Below are positions 32,985 to 43,067 of a DNA stretch of 64,000 nt, one piece after another. The position numbers and the translations under genes were made by a program. The first letter of the stretch is position 1. The number at the start of each line of letters is the position of its first letter. A model generated the notes under the pieces. It searched no databases, had not been told where the DNA came from, and worked only from the letters and a program-made list of their open reading frames with translations. Origin of the DNA: Odontocerum albicorne (lineage: Eukaryota > Arthropoda > Insecta > Trichoptera > Odontoceridae); contig OX463848.1 in NCBI GenBank assembly GCA_949825065.1, positions 38,418,680-38,482,679 of the forward strand. The letters run 5' to 3'.

Positions 32985-33390
32985 ATGGTCCTGCATCATT
33001 GTTTCCCTCTTGTGACGTCGACTGCCAGCTGTCTTTTCATCTTTTGGGAGGTCGTCCTTGAGGTCTGCTTACTTGGGAGTATATCCATGGCCATTCTTAC
33101 GGCTCTTGGTTCCGCTATTTAGGATACATGTTCGTTCCAGAACATTATTCTCTGTCGTTCCCATCTATTGTAACAATATCTTCAACTTCGCACATCCTTC
33201 GGATTTCTGTGTTTCGTACTCTATCACGAAGGGTTTTGCCAGCGATACTCTTGAGTACCTTCATTTCACTGGTTCGAAGGAGATTTTCGGTTCTGACAGT
33301 GTCGGTTCTGGACCCTATGCTGTATGTCATTATTATGAACGGTATTATTACGAACGAACACACATATACAAAAAGAACCCAACCCATTAA
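32985..33390 (-). pseudogene. LINE family B, C-terminal fragment
   Basis: A minus-strand frame (33,145-33,387) reads LLRTSEMKVLKSIAGKTLRDRVRNTEIRRMCEVEDIV, the RT tail of a second LINE family (usual pattern: A.EM+.LR.IAGKT..D+.RN..IR..C). After a frameshift, 33,085-33,000 encodes a TSRTTSQKMKRQLAVDVTRG end. Also found at 46,940-47,765 (+). No catalytic motif here. Confidence 0.75.
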
Positions 33391-33464
33391 AAACTTATCT
33401 TAGTTTGTTCAACAATGATTTAGTCGTAGAACAGAGACAGGAATATCCCTACGTATTCTTCTCC

Positions 33465-33536
33465 TTCTTTTAGGCCTGTTGGCCTGTTATGGTCCTGCAT
33501 CATTGTTTCCCTCTTGTGACGTCGACTGCCAGCTAT
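33465..33536 (-). pseudogene. LINE family B, 3' tip only
   Basis: Repeats 'atggtcctgcatcattgttt' and 'ccctcttgtgacgtcgactg' of 32,988-33,035, then 'aggcctgtt' and a (GAA)-like tail. A separate, extremely 5'-truncated insertion or a local duplication. Confidence 0.6.
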
Positions 33537-33759
33537 ATCACTACGTCTTTATACAATATTTATTCTGGTCTGCCTGATTCACAGATCTCTAGACTCCAAT
33601 TTATTTTCAATGCAACTGCAAGACTGATATGTAGTCAGAAATATTGTTATATTAGTTCGCTTTTATTCATTGTATACTGTACAATCCCGTGGACTTATTG
33701 CAATTTAATAAACTCTCCCAACGATACAGAACTATTTGAAATGCCCCAAATGTGAAACA

Positions 33760-33866
33760 AATAAACTACATCACTTTTAAGTTTTTTAGTCATCACTGGA
33801 AATCGAACCTGAAACTTCCGGGGGACACATAAGCGTCTTATCAGCTTAGTCACGGAAGAAGACTAT
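33760..33866 (-). mobile_element. SINE head, copy S3
   Basis: On the minus strand: A-box-like 'tgactaagctgataagacg' and B-box 'aggttcgatttccag' with tRNA-like spacing. The body after the head is short and decayed. Confidence 0.6.
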
Positions 33867-34039
33867 GTTAGGGTACAGACTTCTGCAGTATCTCGGAAAT
33901 CATCGTAACTAGAAGTCATGGTTTTTTTATAGTTATCTATGCTATCAGATAATTGCAATTTCCCTACCTTTTTACATTTCCTTCTTTCAAAATATAATTT
34001 ATTAGATCCAACCAAATTGTTTCCTTCGAACATGATTTT

Positions 34040-34275
34040 TCTTTATTATTTTATTCTACATGACCAAATCTCAGTGCACACATTTTTACAGAAATTATTC
34101 AGTATATTATTTATAGTTAAGGCATTAACATTGTGGAGGTTTAAAGACATTGTACAATAATTTGTTTTTATCAAACACTGTTTATTCTGCTTTTTATAAC
34201 AGTATAACCCTACCGGTTTCAAGGCTTTCACCTCATAATCAGGGAAGCACAAAGTCTTGTTTGTTTATAAAAACA
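34040..34275. repeat. Penelope-type tails, partly inverted pair
   Basis: On the minus strand: CTGATTATGAGG (near 34,238), GAAACCGGTAGGG (near 34,215), 'agaataaacagtgtttgata', then the outer tail to 'ccttaactataaataatat' at 34,100. A short inverted piece ('tttataaaaacaaattattc') follows at 34,265. Confidence 0.6.
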
Positions 34276-34299
34276 AATTATTCAGTATTTTTCATTAAA

Positions 34300-34990
34300 G
34301 TTGTTAAAAAACACTCTTATGTTAGCAGATTTTGATACAGTCTGGTTCAAGTATAAATGTATGTGTTTAATGGCCCCATTGACTTTGTTGGCTCTCGTTT
34401 CACGCCGTTCACTGCTGTCTGTTTCCTGGTTTCATAGTATAAATATAAATGCATCGTACAAATACAGATTAGTCCATTATAATTTCATTCCCTATTTGGT
34501 CATACATTGTCATCCTATATACTCTTTTAAGCACATGCGTAAATTTGGCTATTTTCAGTTTGTTTCAATATCCATATTTTACTTCCATACATCAAGATGG
34601 TACTAAAATATAACTGAAGCCTATCATCTTAGCAGATTTGATACTGTCCGGCTCGAATATACGTGTATATATTTAAGTGCCTCGTTGACTTTATGTCTTA
34701 TCGCTACAGGATGTTGGATATCCCTCGTTACTCTCCCATCATCTGAAAAAATACTACCTAAGTAAAAGAATATCTCAGTTTGTTCTAATCTTCCATTATT
34801 CACTCATATGTTATATCTCATTTACTTTTCCTTTCACACTTTTCTATCACCATAACTTTGGATTTTGCATCATTCATTCTCAGACATTTTTACACTTTAC
34901 TTATCATACTTTATACATCATTTTCATCCTCCACGAACACTACCATGTCATCAACATGCATCAACACGCATGCATTCTTATTCACCATTG
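34300..34990 (-). pseudogene. LINE family A, includes RT catalytic segment
   Basis: Minus-strand similarity covers the catalytic stretch (VDDMVVFVEDENDVQ, near 34,980-34,930; ADD replaced by VDD), LRMNDAKSKVMVIEK, FSDDGRV.RDI, IRHKVNEALK and, duplicated further left (34,300-34,600), parts of the same downstream region. At least two overlapping fragments. Frames broken. Confidence 0.65.
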
Positions 34991-36125
34991 TACAGGAATG
35001 ATTTATGTAAAAAACGTAATTAAATTTGTAAGATTTATTTTGACAACTACAAACAAATTTCACATGAAAAACGGCTTGAAAATAAACTATCGTTTTGCCA
35101 TAAGGCTACAAAAGATACCACAGATATGTAAAAATATGTAACAACACAAAAATAACATCAAAAATTTCTTATGTATAAAATTGACTGAACCAGATAGTGC
35201 TTAAAGGCAACAATAAAAATCCAAATCGGAGACTAATGATTGATAATATGAAGGGTTAAACCATAGAGAAGATGCATACGGTAATATATTATCTATGGTG
35301 TGATCAGTGATCATGTAGCTCAGCGTAATAAGGTCTTTGTCATATAATATGCCGTTAACCCCGGAGCAATTTCTTCATCAGTAAATTCTTGATGCAAAAA
35401 TAATTACTTTATGGTAAGTACGTACCCGCTCAAATGAAGAGGGATGGATTAAGTCATTATTTTCAAATGAGCTTCATTGAGAATCATTATCAATTATAAT
35501 TGATTCAACATCGTGAGACTGCCTTGACAAATGACTTTATTTAAACGGGAGTATGGGCAAAAATTTGCACAAAGAAATAAGCAATATTTAAGTGATGTTA
35601 ATAACGATGCAAAACGAATTGAATAAAGTAGGTTAAACGATTTTAATTTCTGCACATTTTTTGATGAACAAAATTGGTCGCTACTGATACATTTTTGATT
35701 GTGATTATGTTATGTTAACCTACAATTTTTGTATGAAAATAATTATATCCTCCGTTTGAATTGAGCAATTATTGTTAAAAACAATACATTTTTCTTTTAA
35801 GTCCAAGATTGATTTGACGCCACCAGTTTATTAAAATACAAGTTGCTTTACATTATTAAAATTTAAAAAAATACCCGGAAAACTTTATAATTAAATTCAA
35901 TTATATAACAAACGTTACTATATATTATGTGTGTACAAGTTGAGATTTTTCAATCTTTCTTTTTGAATCTGACTCCATCATTACGGTGCACACTCTATAA
36001 ACGATTTATATTCGTCAAACCTACATTTGAATAAGGACAAATTAAATTAAATATATTTTTTTAAATAATAAATTGTTCTTGAATCTTAGAAAAGACATTT
36101 GTTTCATTTTGTGGTGTCATGTTTA
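34991..36125. other. AT-rich DNA, nothing recognised
   Basis: More than 1 kb without a recognisable gene or repeat. Confidence 0.5.
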
Positions 36126-36184
36126 TATTTTTTTTTCAATAATATTAATAAAACATTTATTTTATATTCATCACTGTTTTATTT

Positions 36185-36238
36185 GAGTTCACTGCCACTT
36201 TCAAATACCTCCGTCTTCCTCGTCAGGTGAAGTTGAAC
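36185..36238 (-). ncRNA. Hammerhead-like motif, left arm (core mutated)
   Basis: On the minus strand: stem I strand UUCAC (36,231-36,227), CTGACGA (36,226-36,220; one change from CUGAUGA), a stem II region, GAAA, then a changed stem III and GUGAA (36,192-36,188), which pairs perfectly with UUCAC over 5 bp. The core change and broken stem III predict no activity. Confidence 0.35.
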
Positions 36239-36480
36239 TAAATTTTGTCTGAAATATTTTTTTACTAATTGTAATAAGTACAAAAGAGGGGAGTATTGGC
36301 TAATAAGGGGAGCGGAGTAGGTACATGTCAAAAGGGTGACTTTTGAATGGGAACATATTTAGCTGAGGACTATTATTGACGCCTAACTTCTCCCTTCCCC
36401 TTATTAGCCACTACTCCCCTCCCCCTCACCAGAAACTATTTTAATTATAAAACTATATATTATATTTTAGACATACTTTT

Positions 36481-36533
36481 GTTCAACTTCACCTGATGAG
36501 GAAGACGGAGGACTTTGAAACCGGTAATGAACT
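36481..36533 (+). ncRNA. Candidate hammerhead ribozyme, right arm
   Basis: In order: stem I UUCAC (36,488-36,492), CUGAUGA (36,493-36,499), one extra G, stem II GAAG (36,501-36,504) with CUUU (36,513-36,516), GAAA (36,517-36,520), a self-complementary ACCGGU (36,520-36,525) that could act as an intermolecular stem III, a UA cleavage position (36,525-36,526) and AUGAA (36,527-36,531), pairing with stem I except for one C/A mismatch. Hammerheads at Penelope-like ends are known. The extra base before stem II and the short stems leave activity uncertain. Confidence 0.4.
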
Positions 36534-36569
36534 CAAATGAAATGGTGGTGAATAAAAAAATATTTTATT

Positions 36570-37035
36570 AAAAATGTTAATTTATTGTTCTTTTTAGTGC
36601 ATGTACTGATCGAAATGATGTCAACTATTGTCTATTAAAAAAATTATGAATTATAAATGTATAAAATGCTTATTTATTTATTTTATCGATATTATAACGT
36701 GTTCTGTGTCATTGATATTCATAAATAAATTTCTCAATAGTCTCGAAGACATAAATAAACTCGAATACATAAAGAAGCTCGAATACATAAAGTATGTCTA
36801 TTCTGAAGGCTAATATTACACAGATGTTAAATGAATTCCAAATATTTCAACTATCTATCACATAACAAAAAGAGATTATATATCAAATTGATTTAGCGTT
36901 TAATACAAAGTAAGGCCTCGATATTTATTTCTATCCTTCAAATTTGCTGATTTGAATTTCAGTCCTGCCTTTACTATACATTCAGAGCATTCTGCTGTTT
37001 TACGGGAACCTTACCAGACGTGACATATTGGTAGT
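36570..37035. other. AT-rich DNA, nothing recognised
   Basis: No gene or repeat recognised. Confidence 0.5.
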
Positions 37036-37039
37036 CATT

Positions 37040-38065
37040 GGAAGTGTACGTGTCTATCATCCAAGAATTCGAGATAAAATTCGACTCGACAACATGTGGA
37101 AAAAGAATTTTAACGTACTTTGGGCAAGTTATTAAGAAAATATGAAAATCTGGAGAAGTAGGTGATCACGGGGACAGTTGAGGCAATGCATGCTAATGAA
37201 GGTATCCTACGAGATTGACAGACCTAGTAAAGGAGTTAACAGGATAAACTGAGAAATCTATAGAAGTAGGCGATCACAGGGACGGTTGAGGGAAGGTATA
37301 CTAGAATAATGTGTCATATGCGATTGACGGACCTACTAAAGGAGTTAAGAGGATTAACTAAGAAATCTGGAGAAGTAGGTAATCACGGGGGCAGTTGGGG
37401 GAAGGCGTGTTAGAGGAAGGTGTCCTATGAGATTGACGGACTTACTAAAGGAGTTAACATGGTTAACAGACGACGACAAAGCAGACAGCGACGCAAGAAA
37501 ATCTGGAGAAGTAGGTGATCACGGGGGCAGTTGGGGGAAGGCGTGTTAGAGGAAGGTGTCCTATGAGATTGACGGACTTACTAAAGGAGTTAACATGGTT
37601 AACAGACGACGACAAAGCAGACAGCGACGCAAGAAAATCTGGAGAAGTAGGTGATCACGGGGGCAGTTGGGGGAAGGCGTGTTAGAAGAAGGTGTCCTAT
37701 GAGATTGACGGACTTACTAAATGAGTTAACATGGTTAACAGACGACGACAAAGCAGAAGACAGCGACGCAAGAAAATCTGGAGAAGTAGGTGATCACGGA
37801 TACAGTTGAGGGAAAGTATGCTAAAGGAAGATATCCTGTGAGATTGATGGACCTACTTAAATGAGTTAACAGGATTAACTGAGAAATCTGAAGAAGTAGG
37901 TGATCACGGAGACAGTTGAGGGAAGGCGTGCAAGAGGAAGGTGCCCTATGAGATTGACGGGCTTACTCAAGGAGTTAACATGATTAACAGACGACGAAAA
38001 AGCAGAAGATCACGACACTCTTCATTTAGCACACGATGAAGAAGGAACTATGTCAGGAAGAAGAG
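37040..38065 (+). pseudogene. LINE family F C-terminus with internal tandem amplification
   Basis: Starts with KRILTYFGQVIKK (usual LR.FGHV.R), then a segment of type RGRCPMRLTDLLKELTWLT repeated about seven times as ~115-bp and ~136-139-bp units, and ends with HLAHDEEGTMSGRRGS, a LINE C-terminal ending. Units begin near 'atctggagaagtaggtgatc' (for example 37,500, 37,637, 37,776). The units change frame relative to each other, so no single protein is encoded. The catalytic domain is absent. Confidence 0.7.
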
Positions 38066-38144
38066 GTAGCGATAAAACGATCAGTTGTAGGAATTAACTG
38101 TAACTGTTCACTGATATGCAAACGGCAAATGACCACCGAGAGGA
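38066..38144. other. Short spacer between LINE F and the 60-bp satellite
   Basis: About 80 bp of unassigned sequence linking two arrays. Confidence 0.5.
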
Positions 38145-38878
38145 GTGAAGCGTATCGTCATAACCTATACCAAAAACTTCCCATTGAATACGACCCTCAA
38201 TAATGAGGAGCTCATCGTCATAACCTGTACCACCAACTTCCTTTTGAATACGACCCTCAATAATGAGGAGCGTATCGTCATAACCTGTACCACCAACTTC
38301 CTATTGAATACGACCCTCAATAATGAGGAGCGTATCGTCATAACCTGTACCAACAACTTCCCATTGAATACGACCCTCAATAATGAGGAGCTCATCGTCA
38401 TAACCTGTACCACCCACTTCCTTTTGAATACGACCCTCAATAATGAGAAGCGTATCGTCATAACCTGTACCACCAACTTCCTATTGAATATGACCTTCAA
38501 TAATGAGGAGCGTATCGTCATAACCTGTACCACCAACTTCCCATTGAATACGACCCTCAATAATGAGCTCATCGTCATAACCTGTACCACCAACTTCCTT
38601 TTGAATACGACCCTCAATAATGAGGAGCGTATAGTCATAACCTGTACCACCAACTTCCTATTGAATACGACCCACAATAATGAGGAGCTCATCGTCATAA
38701 CCTGTACCACCCACTTCCTTTTCAATATGACCCTCAATAATGAGGAGCGTATCGTCATAACCTGTACCACCAACTTCCTATTGAATACGACCTTCAATAA
38801 TGAGGAGCGTATCGTCATAACCTGTACCACCAACTTCCTATTGAATACGATCCTCAATTATGAGGAGCGTATCGTCAT
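38145..38878 (+). repeat. 60-bp satellite, left part (~12 units)
   Basis: Units of type 'cgtcataacctgtaccacca' + 'acttcctattgaatacgacc' + 'ctcaataatgaggagcgtat'. Variants (gagctc / gagcgt; ttttg / tattg / cattg) recur every three units, giving a ~180-bp higher-order pattern. Because 60 is divisible by 3, frames stay open on both strands (a 20-residue peptide repeat); I do not take these as genes. Confidence 0.95.
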
Positions 38879-39685
38879 CGTCTAGTGGACATGATAAGGT
38901 TCGCTGACGATATTGCTATGGTTGCTGAAAGTGAAGAGGAACTACAAGAGGCCTTAACAACTATGGAAAGCGTTCTTCAAAATAACTACAGTATGAAGAT
39001 AAATAAAGACAAAACGGGGCTGCTGACTGTGGGCCGAGCGCAGCACCGGATGAGAATAGTGATGTCGGGTAAACCACTAAAGAACACCAAGGAGTTTGTC
39101 TACCTCGGGAGCAAAATAACATGGGACGGTCGGTCCAAGAGTGAGGTCGACAGCCGTATACATCAGGCTAGACTTGCATTTAATAAAAGGTCGAAAATAA
39201 TAGAATCAAATAATATAGACCTTAAACTGAGAATACTCCTCATCAAGACCTATGTATGGAGTATCTTGATGTACGGCTGCGAGACATGGTGCCTATCCGA
39301 AAGAGATAGACGAAGACTAGAGGCTTTTGAGATGTGGTCCTTTAGAAGACTATTAGTAATTTCCTGGAGAGACCGCATCACAAATGAGGAGGTTCTCCAG
39401 CGAATCGAAGGAGGAAGGCACCTGCTCAGGATCCTGTCCGAAAGGCGTGCAAGATGGATCGGTCATATAATACGACAAGAGGGCCTCTTGCATGCCATAA
39501 TGGAGGGCATGACCGAGGGGACAAACTCTAGGGGACGCCCACGCCGAGAGTACCTGGAGGACCTGTTGGTGGACGTGCGCTGCTCAACATACACAGACTT
39601 AAAAAGAACCGCACAGGACAGGGGGGAATGGAGGAGAAGAGTTCAAATTGCTGCAAACCAGTCTTAGGACTGCAACCACGGAAGG
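38879..39685 (+). pseudogene. LINE family G, 5'-truncated insertion in satellite
   Basis: An undamaged 260-codon frame (38,885-39,667) starts at the RT catalytic motif (IRFADDIAMVAE; ADD at residues 7-9), continues with YLGSKITWDGR, ILMYGCETWCLSERDRRRLE, a FEMWSFRRLL stretch, RRARWIGHIIRQEG, RGRPRREYLEDL and ends DRGEWRRRVQIAANQS. There is an ~18-bp 3' UTR and no poly(A). The 8-bp duplication atcgtcat flanks it (38,871-38,878; 39,686-39,693). The fingers and endonuclease parts are missing, so it cannot act alone, but it is recent. Clade not assigned. Confidence 0.9.
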
Positions 39686-40460
39686 ATCGTCATAACCTGT
39701 ACCACCAACTTCCTATTGAATACGACCCTCAATAATGAGGAGCTCATCGTCATAACCTGTACCACCAACTTCCTTTTGAATACGATCCTCAATAATGAGG
39801 AGCTCATCGTCATAGCCTGTACACCACCTTCCTTTTGAATACGACCCTCAATAATGAGGAGCGTATCGTTATAACCTGTACCACCGACTTCCTTTTGAAT
39901 ACGGCTCTCAATAATGAGGAGCGTATTTATAACCTGTACCACCAACTTCCCATTGAATACGACCCTCAATAATGAGGAGCGTATCGTTATAACCTGTACC
40001 ACCAACTTCCCATTGAATACGAGCCTCAATAATAAGGAGCTCATCGTCATAGCCTGTACCACCACCTTCCTTTTGAATACGACCCTCAATAATGAGGAGC
40101 GTATCGTTATAACCTGTACCACCGACTTCCTTTTGAATACGACTCTCAATAATGAGGAGCGTATTTATAACCTGTATCACCAACTTCCTATTGAATACGA
40201 CCCTCAATAATGAGGAGCGTATCGTTATAACCTGTACCACCAACTTCCCATTGAATACGAGCCTCAATAATAAGGAGCTCATCGTCATAGCCTGTACCAC
40301 CACCTTCCTTTTGAATACGACCCTCAATAATGAGGAGCGTATCGTCATAACCTGTACCACCAACTTCCCATTGAATACGACCCTCAATAATGAGGAGTTT
40401 ATCGTCATAACCTGTACCACCAACTTCCTATTGAACACGACCCTCAATAATGAGGAACGG
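39686..40460 (+). repeat. 60-bp satellite, right part (~13 units)
   Basis: Resumes in phase after the LINE. Here the variants repeat about every four units (~240 bp), for example the 'gagcgtatttataacctg' unit at 39,920 and 40,160 and the 'cctcaataataaggagctc' unit at 40,024 and 40,263. A single decayed unit ends the array near 40,458. Confidence 0.95.
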
Positions 40461-41035
40461 TGGAAATGATATATTCCTTATCAAATCTTATACGCTCCAA
40501 ATTTTTAATGCGGTAATGAAACCACGTGACTTCTTTATTTAAGAAAATTATGACAATTTTTTACAAAATTTAACTTTGAATACTTATTTCTTCAATAAAA
40601 TAAAAGATTTAGTATTTAGTGTTACGATCGGACTATAATTTCAAGCCTAAGAATTAAGTAAGAGTAATTAAAACAAGTCTGCTGAATTCATGGTTGAGAA
40701 TGCAATCACTTCAGGGCGAGACGTCCTCTTGCAAGATGGATGAACTACCTAAGAAAATACTCCAGATGGAAGTAAGTGGACGTGAAGATCTCAGAATATT
40801 TATTATTTTAGAAGAAGCAAGTGACATATTGTGCAGTAGCTTTGTTATGTTGTTAGTAAATAAAATGAATAAGATTTTCCCTTATATTTATTAATTTATT
40901 GATTTTTAACGGCCGCAGCCTATACAAAAATAAAATTTCAATTAACTTGAAAATCATAGAAAAATAACGATCAAACAAATGTTAAAATGCATCATTTTAA
41001 AACAAAACAAATTATATTATTACAAAATACATCAT
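40461..41035. other. AT-rich DNA, nothing recognised
   Basis: No gene or repeat recognised. Confidence 0.5.
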
Positions 41036-41039
41036 AGTA

Positions 41040-41165
41040 TTTTGTGAGGTGCATAGCCGCTGTGTAACGCATTGGAGTTTCGTACAGAAGGTCGCCAATT
41101 CAAGCCCTCTAATGATACAGCCACATTTTCCAATAGTATTCGGGGATATAACCTATGACTTCGGT
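41040..41165 (+). mobile_element. Doubtful SINE head
   Basis: 'gcatagccgctgtgtaacgc' and 'cgccaattcaagccctc' have tRNA-like A/B-box spacing but with weak boxes. Body not recognised. Confidence 0.25.
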
Positions 41166-41412
41166 CACATCTATTTTTTTTAAATATAGCAAAACACATC
41201 ATATTATAACAAAAATCGTCACATTATGACAAAATGCTTTTTATTATAATAAAACACAATATCATAAAAAAATACACATATTATAACAAAACACGTTATA
41301 TTATAACAAAAAACATCATAATATAACAAAATACATCATATTATTATATAATAAAACACATCATATTATAACAAAAGACATCACATAACAAAATACATCA
41401 TTTATAAGAAAA
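41166..41412. repeat. AT-rich short tandem repeat
   Basis: Degenerate ~22-26-bp units of the form 'aaaacacatcatattataac' repeated about ten times. An isolated related stretch sits at 41,010-41,040. Confidence 0.75.
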
Positions 41413-41494
41413 ATTAAAAACAACAAAAATTGTCAACAGATCTTTATAAAACAAATAAAAATATAAACGTGGCATTAAAATATCGAACTGGAAT

Positions 41495-41638
41495 ATACGT
41501 GATCTGTTACATGCTATGGAAGAGTTACGAGGGATGTTGAACGGTGTGTAACGATAGGAAATAAAGTCAATGGGGCACTAAAACATATATGCTCACATCG
41601 GACAGTATAAAAATCTGCTAACAGAGTGCCAGTCTCTC
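41495..41638 (+). pseudogene. LINE family A fragment
   Basis: 'gaagagttacgagggatgtt' through 'ggaaataaagtcaatggggc' and 'aaacatatatgctcaca' encodes the EELRGML..V.IGNKVNGALKHIC region with frame breaks. Confidence 0.65.
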
Positions 41639-42206
41639 CTTTCTCGACACATATTCTTTGCCTCTTCTACATCCATACATCTCATATAACTTTTATATTT
41701 CTCTTACTCTCGACGATTCCTTTTTTCAGAATGTCATTCACTTGATTCAACGATGGTCTTCCTCTCATACTCTTTTCACTCACATTATCACTGTATATCT
41801 GTAGTGTTAATCTTTCCTCATTCATTCGTTTCACATGTCTAAACCATCTCAGCGAGCTCTTTTTCATCTTACTGAACACAGCAGTAAATTCCCATTCATA
41901 TCTTATCACTTCATTCCGTATTCTGTTATATCATACATTGTTACTCTATGTATTTTTCTCAATGCACGCATTTCTACGTCATTTATTTGGCTCGTCTCAG
42001 TCTTTTTCCACATCCACGTTTAGCACCCATACATCAAAGTTGGCACCAAAATACCATTGTGGACTGTCATCTTTGCAACTTTTGATAATATACGGTTCTA
42101 GTATATATGTTTTAGTGCCCCATTGACTTTGTTTCCTATAGCTACACATCTTTCGATATCCCTCTCAACTCTTCCATCATCTGAGAAAATACACCCCAAC
42201 TGGAAT
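41636..42206 (-). pseudogene. LINE family A, 3' half, opposite orientation
   Basis: Minus-strand frame 41,909-41,682 reads SKMKKSSLRWFRHVKRMNEERLTLQIYSDNVSEKSMRGRPSLNQVNDILKKG. Upstream similarity reaches FSDDGRVERDIE near 42,180. It abuts an oppositely oriented family A fragment at 41,637 covering the same region, so these are two insertions or a rearrangement. Confidence 0.75.
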
Positions 42207-42590
42207 TGGAATGTCATTGTTTAAAATAATAATAATACAGACCCCCTGATATTTCCCCACAACCCCCTGGATACGTGACCCACATTTTGAGAAACAATAT
42301 TTTTCTCAAGATCTTCCTTTGAACTCTTTCGACTGAGCTTTTAAAGATCTGTTTATTTTTTAAATGGACGTTATTATGCGATAATGATTTAACACCAATT
42401 TGGCTGGAATAAGATAATTGAGGAAACATCGAACCGCTTTATCCGTGAGTTTAACTAAGAAATACTTATTTAACTGATTTAATATTTTTGTAAATACAAT
42501 ATTGAGGTATGCTTAGCATTTATTATTTCAAATAAACCAAAAAAGTGTGATTTGAACGTTGGTTCCTTTTTGAATAAATTCTTCCATATG
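42207..42590. other. AT-rich DNA, nothing recognised
   Basis: No gene or repeat recognised. Confidence 0.5.
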
Positions 42591-42595
42591 TTGAT

Positions 42596-42765
42596 TCCTT
42601 GGTGAAGTGGTTAACATACTTGGTATACTACCCAAGAATTCAGGGATCGATTTTTAACGGCCTCCGTGTCCGAGTTAATAAGATACTTTATTGCCAACCA
42701 GGAATTTTGAGTTCGATTTCCGTTAATAATAAAAAATAACTGGTAGTAATAATATAGATTTGTTG
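42596..42765 (+). mobile_element. Two SINE heads in tandem, copy S4
   Basis: First head: 'ttggtgaagtggttaacata' and B-box-like 'gggatcgatttt'. Second head from 42,659: 'cggcctccgtgtccgagtta' and B-box 'gagttcgatttccg'. Both have tRNA-like spacing; little body follows. Confidence 0.6.
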
Positions 42766-43065
42766 TTTCTTTACAAGAGTATTGTCAACGTGCGAAGACG
42801 AAACACAAGTTCCATGTATACTCCTGTTGTTCTTTATACGAAGGTTCGATTAATTGGGCCGAAGACAATGGTGTCTTCCAGTCTCACTCTTCAATGCGAA
42901 GAGTACCATACAAAGGAAACTATTGTTTCTTAGACCGGTTTTACTTTCATTCCAATTTTCATATCTATTCCGTATTGTAGAACATTCGGTATACCAATGT
43001 TTGATAAAGTAAGAAATCGTCGGATAAATAATAATTTGTTTGGAGATAGATACTATACATATAAT
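42766..43065. other. Nothing recognised
   Basis: Unassigned sequence. Confidence 0.5.
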
Positions 43066-43067
43066 TT

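Larger units (their letters stand above)
36130..36565. mobile_element. Penelope-like foldback with inverted tails and coding scrap
   Basis: A ~430-bp nested inverted repeat. The outer arms (36,150-36,240 and 36,480-36,560) are inverted copies of a tail; the inner arms carry 'ggctaataaggggag' and its inverse. Between them the minus strand reads GVNNSPQLNMFPFKSHPF, the same closing segment as at 29,761. The order on the minus strand is coding end, then tail; the other arm is an inverted extra tail. This is the arrangement described for Penelope-like elements. Confidence 0.6.

Noticed and set aside
38145..38885. 246-codon frame of repeated ERIVITCTTNF-type peptide as a protein
   Set aside because: It is the translation of a 60-bp satellite; the opposite strand is equally open because the unit is a multiple of three.
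39664..40447. 161- and 179-codon minus-strand frames in the right satellite
   Set aside because: Same satellite effect, with frame slips at unit length changes.
41495..42206. Twin-priming inversion of LINE A
   Set aside because: The two opposite pieces cover the same LINE region, whereas twin priming should give adjacent regions.
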